Assembly (NCBI GenBank): GCA_000729835.1
Contig: JFHB01000053.1
Location: 62,001-126,000 of the forward strand
DNA length: 64,000 nucleotides
Direction: 5' to 3'
From: Atkinsonella hypoxylon
Taxonomy: Eukaryota > Ascomycota > Sordariomycetes > Hypocreales > Clavicipitaceae
Part shown: positions 31,949 through 43,117 of the stretch, in pieces
How the letters are laid out: each line of letters starts with the position of its first letter
How positions within the stretch are numbered: the stretch's first letter is position 1
The notes under the pieces: model-generated
Told to the model about the DNA's origin: nothing
What the model saw: the letters and a program-made list of their open reading frames with translations, nothing else
The model's database searches: none
Program-made: the position numbers and the translations under genes

Positions 31949-33546
31949 GGGGTGACGCCCCAGTATCTCGCGTGGGTGTGCCAGCCGGATATATTGTAGG
32001 CGCGTCTCGTTGGTGAACGGACAATAGTTAACTAGGTAGTTATTATGCCCAATTCTGAAGCTGATAGCGGCCTGCTCGGAGGAAAGAGATTGCAGTCAAT
32101 TAAAGTTCAGAGGACTGTCATGACTGCGAGCAAAATTGGTCATGAGGGTTCACGGATTTTGCAAAAAAAAATCTCAATCATGTCGATTTGCCCATTGATA
32201 AAGTAGACCTCTTCTGTCGGTTTAAACATACTGTCAAGCTCAATGCAGGTCATGTCAGTCTCTTCCTGTGGTAGAGGATAAAGTAGAAGACGATGAAAGG
32301 CGACAAGGCAGGACGCATTGTGAAATCCGTCAGGTAGAAAGACTCCCGGAAGCCGAAAGCGATTTGGGAAGGCGTTGTGATGCTGTCTTACAAATGACCC
32401 GCCAAGGCCCGACGACCGAATTCTCTTGATCATGCTGTCTCCGCTGAGTCACTTCCGCTAGCTTGTGTATGCTCTGAACAGGTATGCCGAACTCCAGAGT
32501 TGCCGTCAAAGCATGTCAGTACGAATCAGGAAGGTCCGGCGTCCCGCGAGAAATGAGGGCGGCAGGGCCAGTGTCTAGAGTGTATACACATGTATACAAA
32601 GTCGCGAAAGGCAGGGGATGAACGGCGATACTATTCAGAATCCTAGACTGCGCTTTTCCACTGGGGAAAACGGGGCGCACCGGCCTGCATTCATTGGTGC
32701 CGAACGATGCCGTTGTGAGGTTCTGGCAGCCCACAGGGCTATCTCGGCTCAAACGGGAGATGTGACCTTGGCATCGAGGATTTGCTTGGCTCCCTTTTCT
32801 TTCAGCCGCGATTCTATACGTCAGCTTTACGGTGCGGAGTAGTTAACTGCGTGACATAGAACTGCGGAGATTGAAGATGCATAAGTCGACTCCGTATACT
32901 CCGTAAGCAAGTTGGGTATTAAACAGCGTTATCATTGCTGGACGATCTGAGTGGCACTGACATCCGCGGGGGCCGGGGGGGGGGGGTGAGGTGGCGAAAG
33001 CAAGAGGACAAGTGCCGCCGGGATTTGTTTTGGCTGCAGTGATGGGCGGGTCCAACGACCTGCAATGCCACTGAATGTCTGTTAAAATCAGTCCCAAATT
33101 TTCTGGGAAGCAAGGATGACGAATTTGGGCAGCAGGCGATGCCTCAAGACATAACAAGACAATGGCTCTGTCAGCAGCATCGCAGCGTCTGTGTTGTGTA
33201 AAAGCCGAGGTTCGACAATGTCATGGCATGTCGTGTAAGCGCCGGCCAACGCTGAGGGATATTGACATCGCTCTGAATGGGGGTATGAGGCTCATTTGGG
33301 TTAATTTGTGAAGCCGGATCATGCTGTAAAACGGTGTGCGATGCATGCCTGGCAGCCGTCGGCAGACAACCTGCTCACGCTTCACGGTTGGTTGGGGTGG
33401 TTCTGCAGGGGAAGCATGAAGCGTGCACATGGGATCAGCGGTGGTGGCTGCGGGTGCGACAAACAACACAGATCAACCTGTGCCTGTGCTTGAGCAAGTA
33501 GGCGACATGTCCAAGTTTGAACTCATCCAATTTCGCTCATGGATAA

Positions 33547-33849
33547 CTAGCGAAGCGCGCCTTTTCTAGCACGCAGCTGCGTCTCGGAAATGTGTTCTCC
33601 GTAGAAGATCAGATATCTGCTGGGCTCGTGGTACGACAAGCTAAATATGTGGGTAACGCTTGGATCCGAGGAAATACTAACTAGCCATACTAGCCCTGCG
33701 GCGAAGTCTCCGCCAATAAAGCTCCCAAGGTCAAAGGCCCAATAACCAGCGCTGACGTTCAAGCGGCTCGATGCGTAAACGGACTTCTCCGCACAACTGG
33801 TCAGTTCAGGGGCCGGATAAAGCAGATTAGCAAGCGGCAAGGAAGCCAA
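33547..33849 (-). CDS. Doubtful 100-residue ORF
   Basis: A single ORF (NVSAGYWAFDLGSFIGGDFAAG, then EPSRYLIFYGEHISETQLR) that looks more protein-like than its surroundings but matches nothing I recognise. No upstream exon was found. It may be a fragment of a degraded gene. Confidence 0.2.
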   Translation of the reverse strand: MASLPLANLLYPAPELTSCAEKSVYASSRLNVSAGYWAFDLGSFIGGDFAAGLVWLVSISSDPSVTHIFSLSYHEPSRYLIFYGEHISETQLRARKGALR

Positions 33850-34539
33850 TTGGGAAGGGCTAGCTGGCTAGCTTGAATCACTGCCACGTGCGGTTAGATC
33901 TGGATATGTGTCACATCATAGTCTACTTTCTTGTGTACTTACGTTTGTACGTAGTTTGCCTGTGTCTGTAGGTACAGTCTGTATGTACGTGCAATGTGCC
34001 CCGTGCAAGGAATAGAAGACGAATCCGGTGGTTCCACACCTCCATGCCGCAAGGACACATGAAGCGCGGTTTGATTATTCTTAGAACGAACAAAACTTGG
34101 TTCGGAAGGTGCTTAACATGCGTCCCTACCTTGCAGTCTGAATAACGATGGTGAACGGGGTCCTCGGATCAAAGCTGTTTGCGATCTTGTCGAGACGGAT
34201 ATGCCGATGTGGTTAGGAGGGTGCAGTGCAGGGCACGCTGACGAGATGATGAGATGATGTACATACATAATAGTCGGCAGACCCTGCCCATGTATCCTTC
34301 CAGGGCTGTGTCTTTGTGTTCTTTCGATCGCGGACCGCAAAGTGAGGACGTCATTGAACTCTTGTCGACTGGACGGGTGCTCTGCGAGCAGCAAGCCTCG
34401 TGGCCGTCAGCCCGGGATCGATTATTGATCATTTACGTTGCAGAAGGGACACAACGTCGACGGGGAGCTCGGCGTAGATCCCATCCCCCGTCTCCTTCCA
34501 AGACAACCTCCGCCCGGCTGTCGCCATTGTCAGTTGCGA

Positions 34540-34658
34540 GTTACCAGTTACCAGTTGCCAGTTGCCAGTTGCCAGTTGCCAGTTGCCAGTTGCCAGTTGC
34601 CAGTTGCCAGTTGCCAGTTGCCAGTTGCCAGTTGCCAGTTGCCAGTTGCCAGTTGCCA
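34540..34658 (+). repeat. 7-bp minisatellite (gttgcca)17
   Basis: Seventeen contiguous 7-bp units, the first two gttacca and the remaining fifteen gttgcca. It ends about 320 bp before the ATG of the zinc-cluster regulator, so it lies in its promoter or 5' UTR. Confidence 0.97.
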
Positions 34659-34976
34659 GCCGCCAATTTGACAGTCACGGTAAAACGGTCGACGGGAAAC
34701 GGTCAACGGTCGTTCGCCAGCTGCGAGCTGCGACTGCCAGTTGCACTCATCATCTCAGGTCATCATCGCAGGTCCTCATTTGTGTTTCTAGATCTACTAT
34801 CTACCCTCTTGTTCCATTCATTCCAGCTGTTCCACCATCATCCGCATCTTGCGCCGGCAGACAGTCAAAACACCAGTCGTCCGCCGGGCCGTCTAGCCAG
34901 CTGCTAGTACTGAAATACTGAAACCCACTTCGTCGCTGGCGGAATCTGCGGGTATCCTCCCACACAAACTGATGCC

Positions 34977-37886
34977 ATGGAATTCACTGCTATGCACCAT
35001 AACCTCGGGATGACTGCCGCAGCCGCTACATCGCCTGCGACAGCGACATCATCTCACGGCTCTACTAGCCCATTGGCGCCAGCTTCTGTGGCCAGTTCCG
35101 CAAGCATTGATACCGCTCGTAGTACGAATGGCTCTGGTCCCGTCAATGCGCCCGCCATCAAGCGCCGGTCTCCCATAGCCTGTCGAAGGTTAGCTCTCAT
35201 TTTCAAGCGCCTTATGTGCTCCCCGTCGGAAATAAGTTTTGTTGATGTTAGATTGGCTAGGTGCCGTCGAATGCGAAGCAAATGTGTTCACGAGAAAGGC
35301 AAACCACCTTGCAAATCATGTTTCGAGGCTGGTATACCCATAGAGGAATGGTGAGTACCAATCACGCCCCACGGCTCACGCATCGGTCAGTCATTTGACA
35401 TGTTTTATTTTCCTGTACGCAGCATTTTCCCCATCAGAGGACAACCTGATTTGGATCGAGAGTATAGACACCCCCGCACCAGATCAGACAATGCCAATAA
35501 AAATTCAACTGGACTCTGCGGTAGATCAAGGCGCACGACTACGAATGCTTCGTCTACAAATACTCGGCGTCTTGCTGATGATTGGGAGTCTTTGCCTCCT
35601 ATAGGAGATATTATTGACGCAGTCAATCTCTTCACCAAGCAATACTTCCAATTGGGCTTCATTCCCAAAGAACAGTACCCCGAGCGTCTGCGTAAAAATC
35701 TTCGTTCAAACAGTCTGTTTTTGTTGATGAGTATTCTTAGCATATCCGCGCGGCTCAGCCCCGCATTAAAGTTGCGACACGGCAATGGCGTCAAGGCAGC
35801 TGAGTATTTTATGGAAAGAGCTTCAGCTATTGCAAATGAGGAAGTGTACCAAGAGCCTACGTTAGAGAGATGTCAAGCGTTCTATTTGTTAAGCATCGCC
35901 CAGCAGGATAGTGGAGAGCGCAACAAGAGCTACGTAAGTGACATTTGAAGCAACCACGAGGAGTGGTAAACAAAGAGAAGGTAGTAAGCACACTAACAGC
36001 TTTTCGCATAGATCAACATGGGAATTGCGATGCGCATGGCCATTCTGTTGCAACTACACCGCGAAGAGACATATCACATCCCAAACCCTACTCCCGAACT
36101 CATTATGCGTGCCGAGTCAGCTCGACGAACACTTGTAAGAAAAGCCAACAAGACCACAAGACTTGTAGTTTTAACCTTCTCTTTTTTTTTTCAGAGTCGT
36201 GGCTGACCGATTCGTGTCGCGTTAGTGGATGTTACACAGCCAAGACAATCTGCATTCTGGACCCCTATCGCCAGTCTCTTTGTCCGCGAGCGATATCACC
36301 ACCCTTCTGCCATGCAACGAAGAGGACTTCGCGCTTGGCCGAGAGCCAAGATCACGAGCTGCATTGGACGGCACGCCACCGGCCATCGATAATCCATCGT
36401 TAATTCGTGACCCAGGTCGGTCTCTGCTTGGAACACTGATGCAAATTCATCACTGGTGGGGCCTCGTCGGGCGTCGCGCTGTGCGATACAGCAAGAGCAC
36501 GCGGCCCTGGGATCCAGCCAGCGAGTTCTCTCAGACAGCCAGGAAACTTCGAGAATGGGAGCAGAACCTGCCACATGAACACGTATGGAGTACCTTTCTA
36601 CTCAAAGGGTACAAAGCTGAAAGGCAGGAGTTGGCGTATCTCTGTGTGACCATGATGACTCGTTTGTCGAATATCGTTCTGAGAAGACCATATCTTATAG
36701 AGTAGGTTTTGACTTGTCTCCTCTCAACTCCCTTTTCTCATTCTGTATGATTTGGCGACTAAGATGTGCCATTATGCAGCATCATTGAACCTGACTCCAG
36801 GGACCCTACGAAGCAAGCCTTCTTTAAATCCATGTCTGACGAAATATTTGCCAACGTGCGCTACCTATATGAACAAATAGACGCTCAGTTCACCAACCGC
36901 TCACCTGATGAGAGCGTTGGTGCCCAAATTGCCGCCTTCTGTGTCTACAGCTGCGGCTTATTCTCGTCTTATCTTTGCAAATATCCAAACAGTTTGTGCT
37001 CTCCCCGCTTCCCTATATAGTCATTGTCATACTTTCCCCTTGCATCCGAGGTAGAATCAGAATTGCTAACTTAACCGCTCTATCAGTCTGTCATGACAAG
37101 GTTCTCGTACGCGATGGTCCAATGATGCTTCAGAGAATCATAGGTATTCTAAAAGAATGCCGCGAGGTCTGGCCTCTTGCTGCGCGCTGGGTGGACGCTC
37201 TTGAAAAGTTCTCCCTTGATCCGCAATCGGCAACGCTCGGTCACGAAGGCGGCATGGACGACGGCAAGGATCCCTTACCACGCGCCATCAGACAGCTACC
37301 TCCTCTATTCCCCTCCAAGTCATCTCGACAACACGGACCGCCGCATCCTCCTCCCCTGACTCTTCCTGAACCGAATATCCTCCCTAGGCCCGGCACACAG
37401 CCCGAGCTGCCACCTGCTTCGTCCATCGAATCGCCTCGTAACCACCATTGCTCGACCCCTGGGCCCGCACAGCCCATGAACGGAATGCACCACCTACCGT
37501 CTCCTCCTCAGCATCACCTTCACCAGCCTCAACCACTCTCTCAGTACCCGACTCCTCCAGCAACATTGCCGCCTCCTATCTCGACCCCATCCTCCTATTC
37601 CGCCCTTCATGCGCAGTCTCCCCCGCACACAATGCAAGCCGCTCACCAGATGTACGTCCCGCCACATCCTACGCCCCCGCTGCTAGTTCGCCACGGTCCA
37701 GACAGCCTAGGCGTGCTCCCCGACGCCTTTGACCCTGCTCATGCGCCACCCCAGCACACCGCAGGACCGTATGAGTCCCAGCTTGTGCCGGGAACAGACG
37801 GCTTCGAGGGTGAACTGCAATTTTACATTGATGGTCCGCCAGCAACGTGGTTACAATCATCGCCATGGGTGGACACGATGCGATGA
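34977..37886 (+). CDS. Zn(II)2Cys6 fungal transcription factor
   Basis: Nuclear DNA-binding regulator. Exons 34977-35188, 35261-35350, 35423-35933, 36012-36134, 36226-36701, 36780-36991 and 37087-37886; 807 residues in one frame. The binuclear cluster reads ACRRCRRMRSKC...PPCKSC...EEC and is assembled from three exons: one intron lies between Cys1 and Cys2, another splits the Cys6 codon (TG/C). The middle-homology (Fungal_trans-type) region covers about residues 200-620, including INMGIAMRMAILLQLH and RRTLWMLHSQDNLHSGP. The C-terminal roughly 200 residues are Pro/His/Gln/Ser-rich, a likely activation region. The intron at 36992-37086 uses a weaker gtttgt donor but has a good CTAAC branch site. 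Target genes unknown; no adjacent pathway gene suggests one. Confidence 0.88.
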
Positions 37887-38309
37887 TGAAGATGCCAGGG
37901 AGCAAAGGCGGTGTTTTGAATATGGGCGGATAATCTGGCCTGAATTATCTTTTTTCTTTTCTCTAAAAAAGTCATCGGTCAGGTTACGTTGGGAAGCGTG
38001 CGCGTTATATATCTCTTTGAAGACTGTAAGGCTTCACAAATGTAGCTGTCCCACACCTCCTGGCTCAGGAGGAGATGCTCAAGTGACCTTTAATAGCCTC
38101 TGCCAACTGGACGTGTGGTGGAGCTCTTTGTAACTCGGAGGGTCAATGGCACTTGTATTATAGTACCAATCAAACTATTTTGAGGTACCTTAATTTCTAT
38201 GCCTTGAATGGCCCACCACCCCTGTCGGTACATTTGTGAACCTTTGTGGTTCTTCGAGAGATAAGAGGGCTGCTTTACGCGAATTTTTTTTTGAAAATGC
38301 TTGGATTTA

Positions 38310-38640
38310 TATATAAATAGCTACATGACGGGAAGCTCTATGGGGATACAACACGGATGCATATACAAGTAGCTACTTTGCGGGAATTATAGTGAAAACA
38401 GACCATGAATTCGTATAGAAGAGTTATATACGAATGGTTACACAATAAGACCTGCTAAAATACACCATGGCATATACAAAGATTACAGTTGGCACTTTAA
38501 TATAGATCTATACATCAACCACGGACGTATATAACGTTGCTAACACAACTTGGTCAAAATCCACACTGGATTCGTATACCAATAGTTACACAACAAGACC
38601 TGCTAAAATACACCATGGCATATACAAGATTGTCGGCACG
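38310..38640 (+). repeat. Degenerate direct repeats, units of about 110-150 bp
   Basis: The 42-bp block ttacacaa(t/c)aagacctgctaa... occurs at 38438-38479 and 38586-38627 with one mismatch, 148 bp apart. catatacaa also occurs at 38360-38368, and pairs such as tagctac...gcggga and attcgtata recur between, pointing to an older tandem array. AT-rich. Confidence 0.8.
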
Positions 38641-38970
38641 TGCTTGATACAGGATTCCTCGCGACGTGATAGCTCGGCATGCAGGATGTGCACCATGTAT
38701 CCAGACCATCGCCGCTGTCAGAGAATAGAACGACACAACAGCTGTGTGACTGACGCCGGCCGACGACGTGGTACAGCATCCATCGCCCTCGGAAAGTTGG
38801 AAGGGCAATATCAGGCGCGGGAGTGATTGTAAGACTTCTACGTACTTGGGGTGCAGCTTTCCAAAAACTAGAGGACCAAAGTATTTATTCATAGTATATG
38901 TCCCGTGTACGCTCCATCTCAACAAGCAGCAGCACCACTTGATGCACTATCTAGTCTCGATGCCGATCCG

Positions 38971-39020
38971 CAACGCAACACAACGCAACGCAACGCAACG
39001 CAACGCAACGCAACGCAACG
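38971..39020 (+). repeat. Pentanucleotide repeat (caacg)10
   Basis: Ten contiguous 5-bp units, nine caacg and one caaca. Confidence 0.95.
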
Positions 39021-39939
39021 TACAGACGAGCCGCCACCCAAACTGCTGCTCCAGGTCATTGAGTCTTTCTCTTTTCAATCAATCACCGACACGCTCCGAG
39101 GATCCTTAACGTTGAGAATTCTTCCCTCCTAGCTTTGTCAAGGGGCGATTTCTCCAAGCACTCCTCCCTGATGATACTATAAACTTGCTGTCATTTCTGC
39201 ATTGCAATCTGGCGCTCTAGAGGCTCCCATTCACTTGAACGGATTCCAGTGCAAACATGATGTAAAAGGTGAACAAAAACTGGAAAAAGCCAAGCACACA
39301 GCTAAAATGTGGCAAAGGGAGAAATAAACTGAGTTAAAGAAATAAACTAAATGTTGAACAAAGAGTAAAAACCTGCCGCCTGTACTCCTTTGTCCGCTCT
39401 ACATGACTTTTAACGTGCCGCCGCTTCCATTCTGCGAAATTCAAGGCGGGGCTTTACATGACTTCTCTATTCCTTCATTGTAACTTGAGATGATTAAACA
39501 AAAGACAGGTGTAAAATGTGCGGGTAAGTGTAGGGTCAACGGGGACAGGGGAGACTTGGGTGAACTGGATAAGATGGACAAAAGAGGAGGAAGGGAGGGG
39601 GGGGGGGGGGCTAAGCCTGACGCTGTAAAGGTGTCCATGCCAGACAAAGGGGGTGGGAGGGGCTATGTGCATCATGACGGTGATGTGAAATAAGGGTGTC
39701 TATATACAAGTGAAGCGTCGTGGTATTCGTTCGGGCTATGATGTGTTGTGTCATTCGGGAAATAATGGCATTGGTGTCCTTGCCATTAGCTGGCGTAAAC
39801 TTGTTGACTCAATCTACTAGTCATTCAGACTGGGTGGTGGCATTGAGCGGGGACATGGCGTGTGAAGTCGTGCATCGTTGGTCCGCAATACAGGACTGGG
39901 TGGGCTTTTTTGTTCATCAAGTCACATCAGGTTGGTAGC

Positions 39940-42900
39940 CTAGGACATGACGGTAGTTGTGCCGCCAACCTGGCGCTTGACCTGCTCTCGTGCCCAGCGA
40001 GCAGTCTCAATGGTCCGCGATGAAAACTCACGATTAGTCTTTGTCTCCTTGATCATGGCAGTCAACCAATCCTGTCGGAAGGCGTCAACCAACTCCCCGT
40101 TGGGGTAGGCCTCGGCGAGGTCACTATTGGCGAGACATTAGTTACCGCATACCCGCCTGGTTTCAAATAAAAATGGATGATTAAACGTACCCAATAACAC
40201 CCATGCTAGCACGCATGAGCGACTCGCTGCGAATGGTATCATTGGCAATCTGTGCGAGAAGGTTGAAGACGGCCGGCACATATTGTTGAAGAGCTTGGGC
40301 TAAATCATTGTAAGAAAAATAGGTCAACAGACACAGGGTTCAAGTAATAATTCCGCCACGTCATCAGAAGTCCTGTTGTGGAAACTTACTCTTGCTGCTC
40401 GCCTTCATGGCTCCAATAATGCCACCCCATGCATCCATGATACCCTCGCGGAGAGAGATGACGTAGTCGACCATCTCAATAGGGCCGTCCGGCATGGCAG
40501 TGACGGTCGAAGCCTGCTCCAAAACTTGTGCCACAACAGACAGATATGTTTCAAAATGTCCGGCAATGGCACCAGCAATGTCACCAAAGCACTGTAAAAT
40601 AGCAGGCTTGAATTGGTTTGATAGGGCAGGGCTCTGTTTCTGGTCAGTACTTGATCACACTAAATCTACTAAATCAGCTAGTCGAGGGCACGCACTCTCA
40701 AATTGTTAAGCAAGTAGTTCATGAAGTTGTCGCAGAATGGCTGGCTGCGCTCGCCCATGGAGCGGGTGATGTCGCTGACCAGGCCAATAGCCATTGAGCA
40801 GAGACTAGGCTCTTCCTGATTCCCAAGAGCATTGTAAAGGAAGGGAGAGAATGCCTCCATGTATTTGCCAAAATCTTCCTCCATAGCAGTGGATAAGGCA
40901 GAGATGGTGCCAAAGACAGCTTCAGGAACGCTCGACTTGCCGCTGACACTGCTGAGGATCTGGAGCAGTGCTTGCATGATGCGATCCCCCTGGGGGATGA
41001 CGTCCTTGTCCAGCCTGGCAATGATGGCCTGCAAAACGGTACACAAGCTGTTCTGCATTTCTTCAAGTGTGATCTTGTCCTCAACGCTGACAACCTGAGC
41101 CTGGAGTGGTACCGTTTCCTCGAGGCGCTTGATGATGACGTCTGACAGAGAAGCAATGGCCTGCAAGCTCTCTGCAGCTGAGTTCTGGACAAACACGTTC
41201 AGCACCTCATAGGCAGCGGTGCGCACTGACGTCTCAGCATCTTGCCTTGCGGTGACATCGAGCAAAGTGCTGACCGCCTGGTTGAAGTGCGGGGTGAGAG
41301 GGTTCGAGGGTGCGCCAAATTCACCTGCAAACCGCTCAGCCAAGTTCATCAGGGCCCAGCAGCAGGAAGGAGCCATCTTGGCGTTGCTCAGTAGACCCTT
41401 GAATAGGGACTCGATGAGAGTCGGAAGGTGCTGAGCAGGGTCAATGGCTTCAGCGCATGCGTACGTGACACGTCCCAGGGTGAAGGCGGTAGAATCCTTA
41501 ACCTGGAGGTTCTGGTCGTCCATCATGTTGATGAGAATGGGAAGAGCCTGCTTGACGATGGGGTCCAGGACCTTCTCATCAGGACCCTCCATGATAGCGC
41601 CGAAAGCCGAAACGGCGGCGTCACGGAAGTGCCAATCTTCGGACCGCAGATTGGCCTCGACGAACTGTAGCACCGGAGCGATGATGGTAGCACCAACAGC
41701 CTGGGAGTAGAGCTGCAAGCACTGATAGGCAGCCCGAGAGATGTTGTACTCGTCATCAGAGGCATCCTCATCCTGCTTCGTGAGAAGGTTTAATAGCACA
41801 GGCACGACCTCATTAGCCGCGACGCGTGCAAAGTTGTAGAATGGGCGCATCTGATCGTGGCTCTCAACCTGAGCATTATCGTCTTCAATAGAGAATTCCT
41901 CCTCGCAGACGGTGCTCCAGAATTCGACGGCCAGTTTGGCAACATCCTCGTCCTCAGATTTCATACCGAGGATGGTGAGGCCGAAGAGCGCCTTCTCCAT
42001 GTAGAATCGCATGTTATCATAGTACAAGGCCATGATTCTGTTCAAACAGCCAAAAGCCCCTTGTTGAATGCGTGAGTCTTCGGCCTGAGTAGCTTCGCAG
42101 ACGACCTGCATGATGTAGTTGCGCTCCCCCTCATGCTTGAAGTTGCTGCTTACAAACTCCAATGAGTCGCCAAGAGCGGTAATGGCGGCCAATCTGACTT
42201 CATTGTTAGTCTCCTCTTTTCTGGCGCCCTGAACGACAGCAGTCAAGATGGCGTTGGAGTGAGAAATGAGGGCGATGCGAAGTTCTGAATCGGAACTCTC
42301 GCAGATGTAGCCGATGGCGGTTAGCGAAGCCTGCTTTTGGTGGTCGGCACCGTCCGTAACGTTCTTGACCAAAAAGGGCATCAGGTCGTTCCATTGGTTG
42401 CGAGGCAGCTCAATGGCGGCGATGGATGAGATGACCTGAGCAGCAGCATTGCCAGCTTGTGTGTTGTTTGAAGACAGGGTCTGTAGAGTGAGCTGCTTGA
42501 CACGTGTTTTCGTCTCGTCGTCCGTTTGTTGTAGCCATTTGGTCTGTAGCTTTTGCAGACGAGTGAAGTCGCGGGCTGTGAAAGCGTTCTTTAGGGCCAA
42601 ACCGGCTGCCACTCGAATGGAGCCATCTGCTTGTTCGTTGGCAAGCTCTTGCACCAAGGTTGCCAGGTAAAGCGGCTATGTAGAAACACGAGTGGTTAGC
42701 GTGAGGGTAAAGAGGACAGAGAAAGTGGTTGATGGAGGGTTTGAGAATAGGGAAAGGGGGGCAAATGATGGGAAGCCGTTGGGAGGAAAACCCAGGTCAC
42801 TTACGAAATTACTCTCCGCGGCTTGGGTAAGTTGCTGTTCGGCGGCATTTCGCAGGTTCGCGTCTGTAAAGGAAACATGAGTTAACACCAAAGTTCGTTA

Positions 42901-43117
42901 CATATTTTGTAATTTGTGTCGGCGCTTTCCAAACTCTCAGGAGGCGGTAGCCTATGCATGCATGGCACAGGGTAGTCCAGCAGAGAGTGACGACGTCGTC
43001 TCGACTGAAAGAGAAGCAAGCGAGGGGCTCGCGTCGACCAAGGAGCCAGCATGGGATAAGCTACTTACCCGGAGAAAGCGAGTTGGCGAGCACCTGATTG
43101 ATTTCTGAGCTCGACAT
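39940..43117 (-). CDS. KAP95: Importin subunit beta-1 (karyopherin Kap95)
   Basis: Nuclear import receptor that carries importin-alpha/cargo and Ran-GTP through nuclear pores. Exons: 43117-43069, 42863-42805, 42675-40696, 40633-40390, 40299-40191 and 40123-39940; 874 residues, close to the yeast length of 861. HEAT repeats run throughout. Recognisable family blocks are ANLRNAAEQQLTQAAESNF and VAAGLALKNAFTARD (importin-beta N-terminal, Ran-binding region), an acidic loop SIEDDNAQVESHDQ, DEYNISRAAYQCLQLYSQ, EDWHFRDAAVSAFGAIMEGP, and the end VKRQVGG region. The donor after NNLR (gtgcgt) and the rejoined SPALSNQFKPAILQCFGDIAGAI confirm the fourth exon. Likely essential. Confidence 0.95.

Larger units (their letters stand above)
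30888..34976. other. 4.1-kb gene-poor, repeat-rich region
   Basis: No convincing gene. It holds a purine-rich gcagaaaaa repeat, dense TAGGTA/CCTAGG palindromes (31380-31450, 31590-31625), a 12-bp tandem repeat, a G11-type run (about 32976-32986), one doubtful ORF (33547-33849) and the 7-bp minisatellite in front of the zinc-cluster regulator. Base composition swings sharply between GC-rich and AT-rich blocks. Confidence 0.6.
37887..39939. other. 2-kb intergenic region between convergent genes
   Basis: Shared 3' flank of the regulator and importin beta. Holds a degenerate long repeat (38310-38640), the (caacg)10 repeat, a G-run at about 39597-39610 and no supported ORF. Confidence 0.6.

Noticed and set aside
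34540..34658. CRISPR-like array
   Set aside because: Units are 7 bp without spacers in a fungal genome; it is a minisatellite.
34254..34907. 217-codon forward ORF with repeated QLPVASC peptide
   Set aside because: It is the 7-bp minisatellite read as protein; period 7 avoids stops by chance. No flanking homology.
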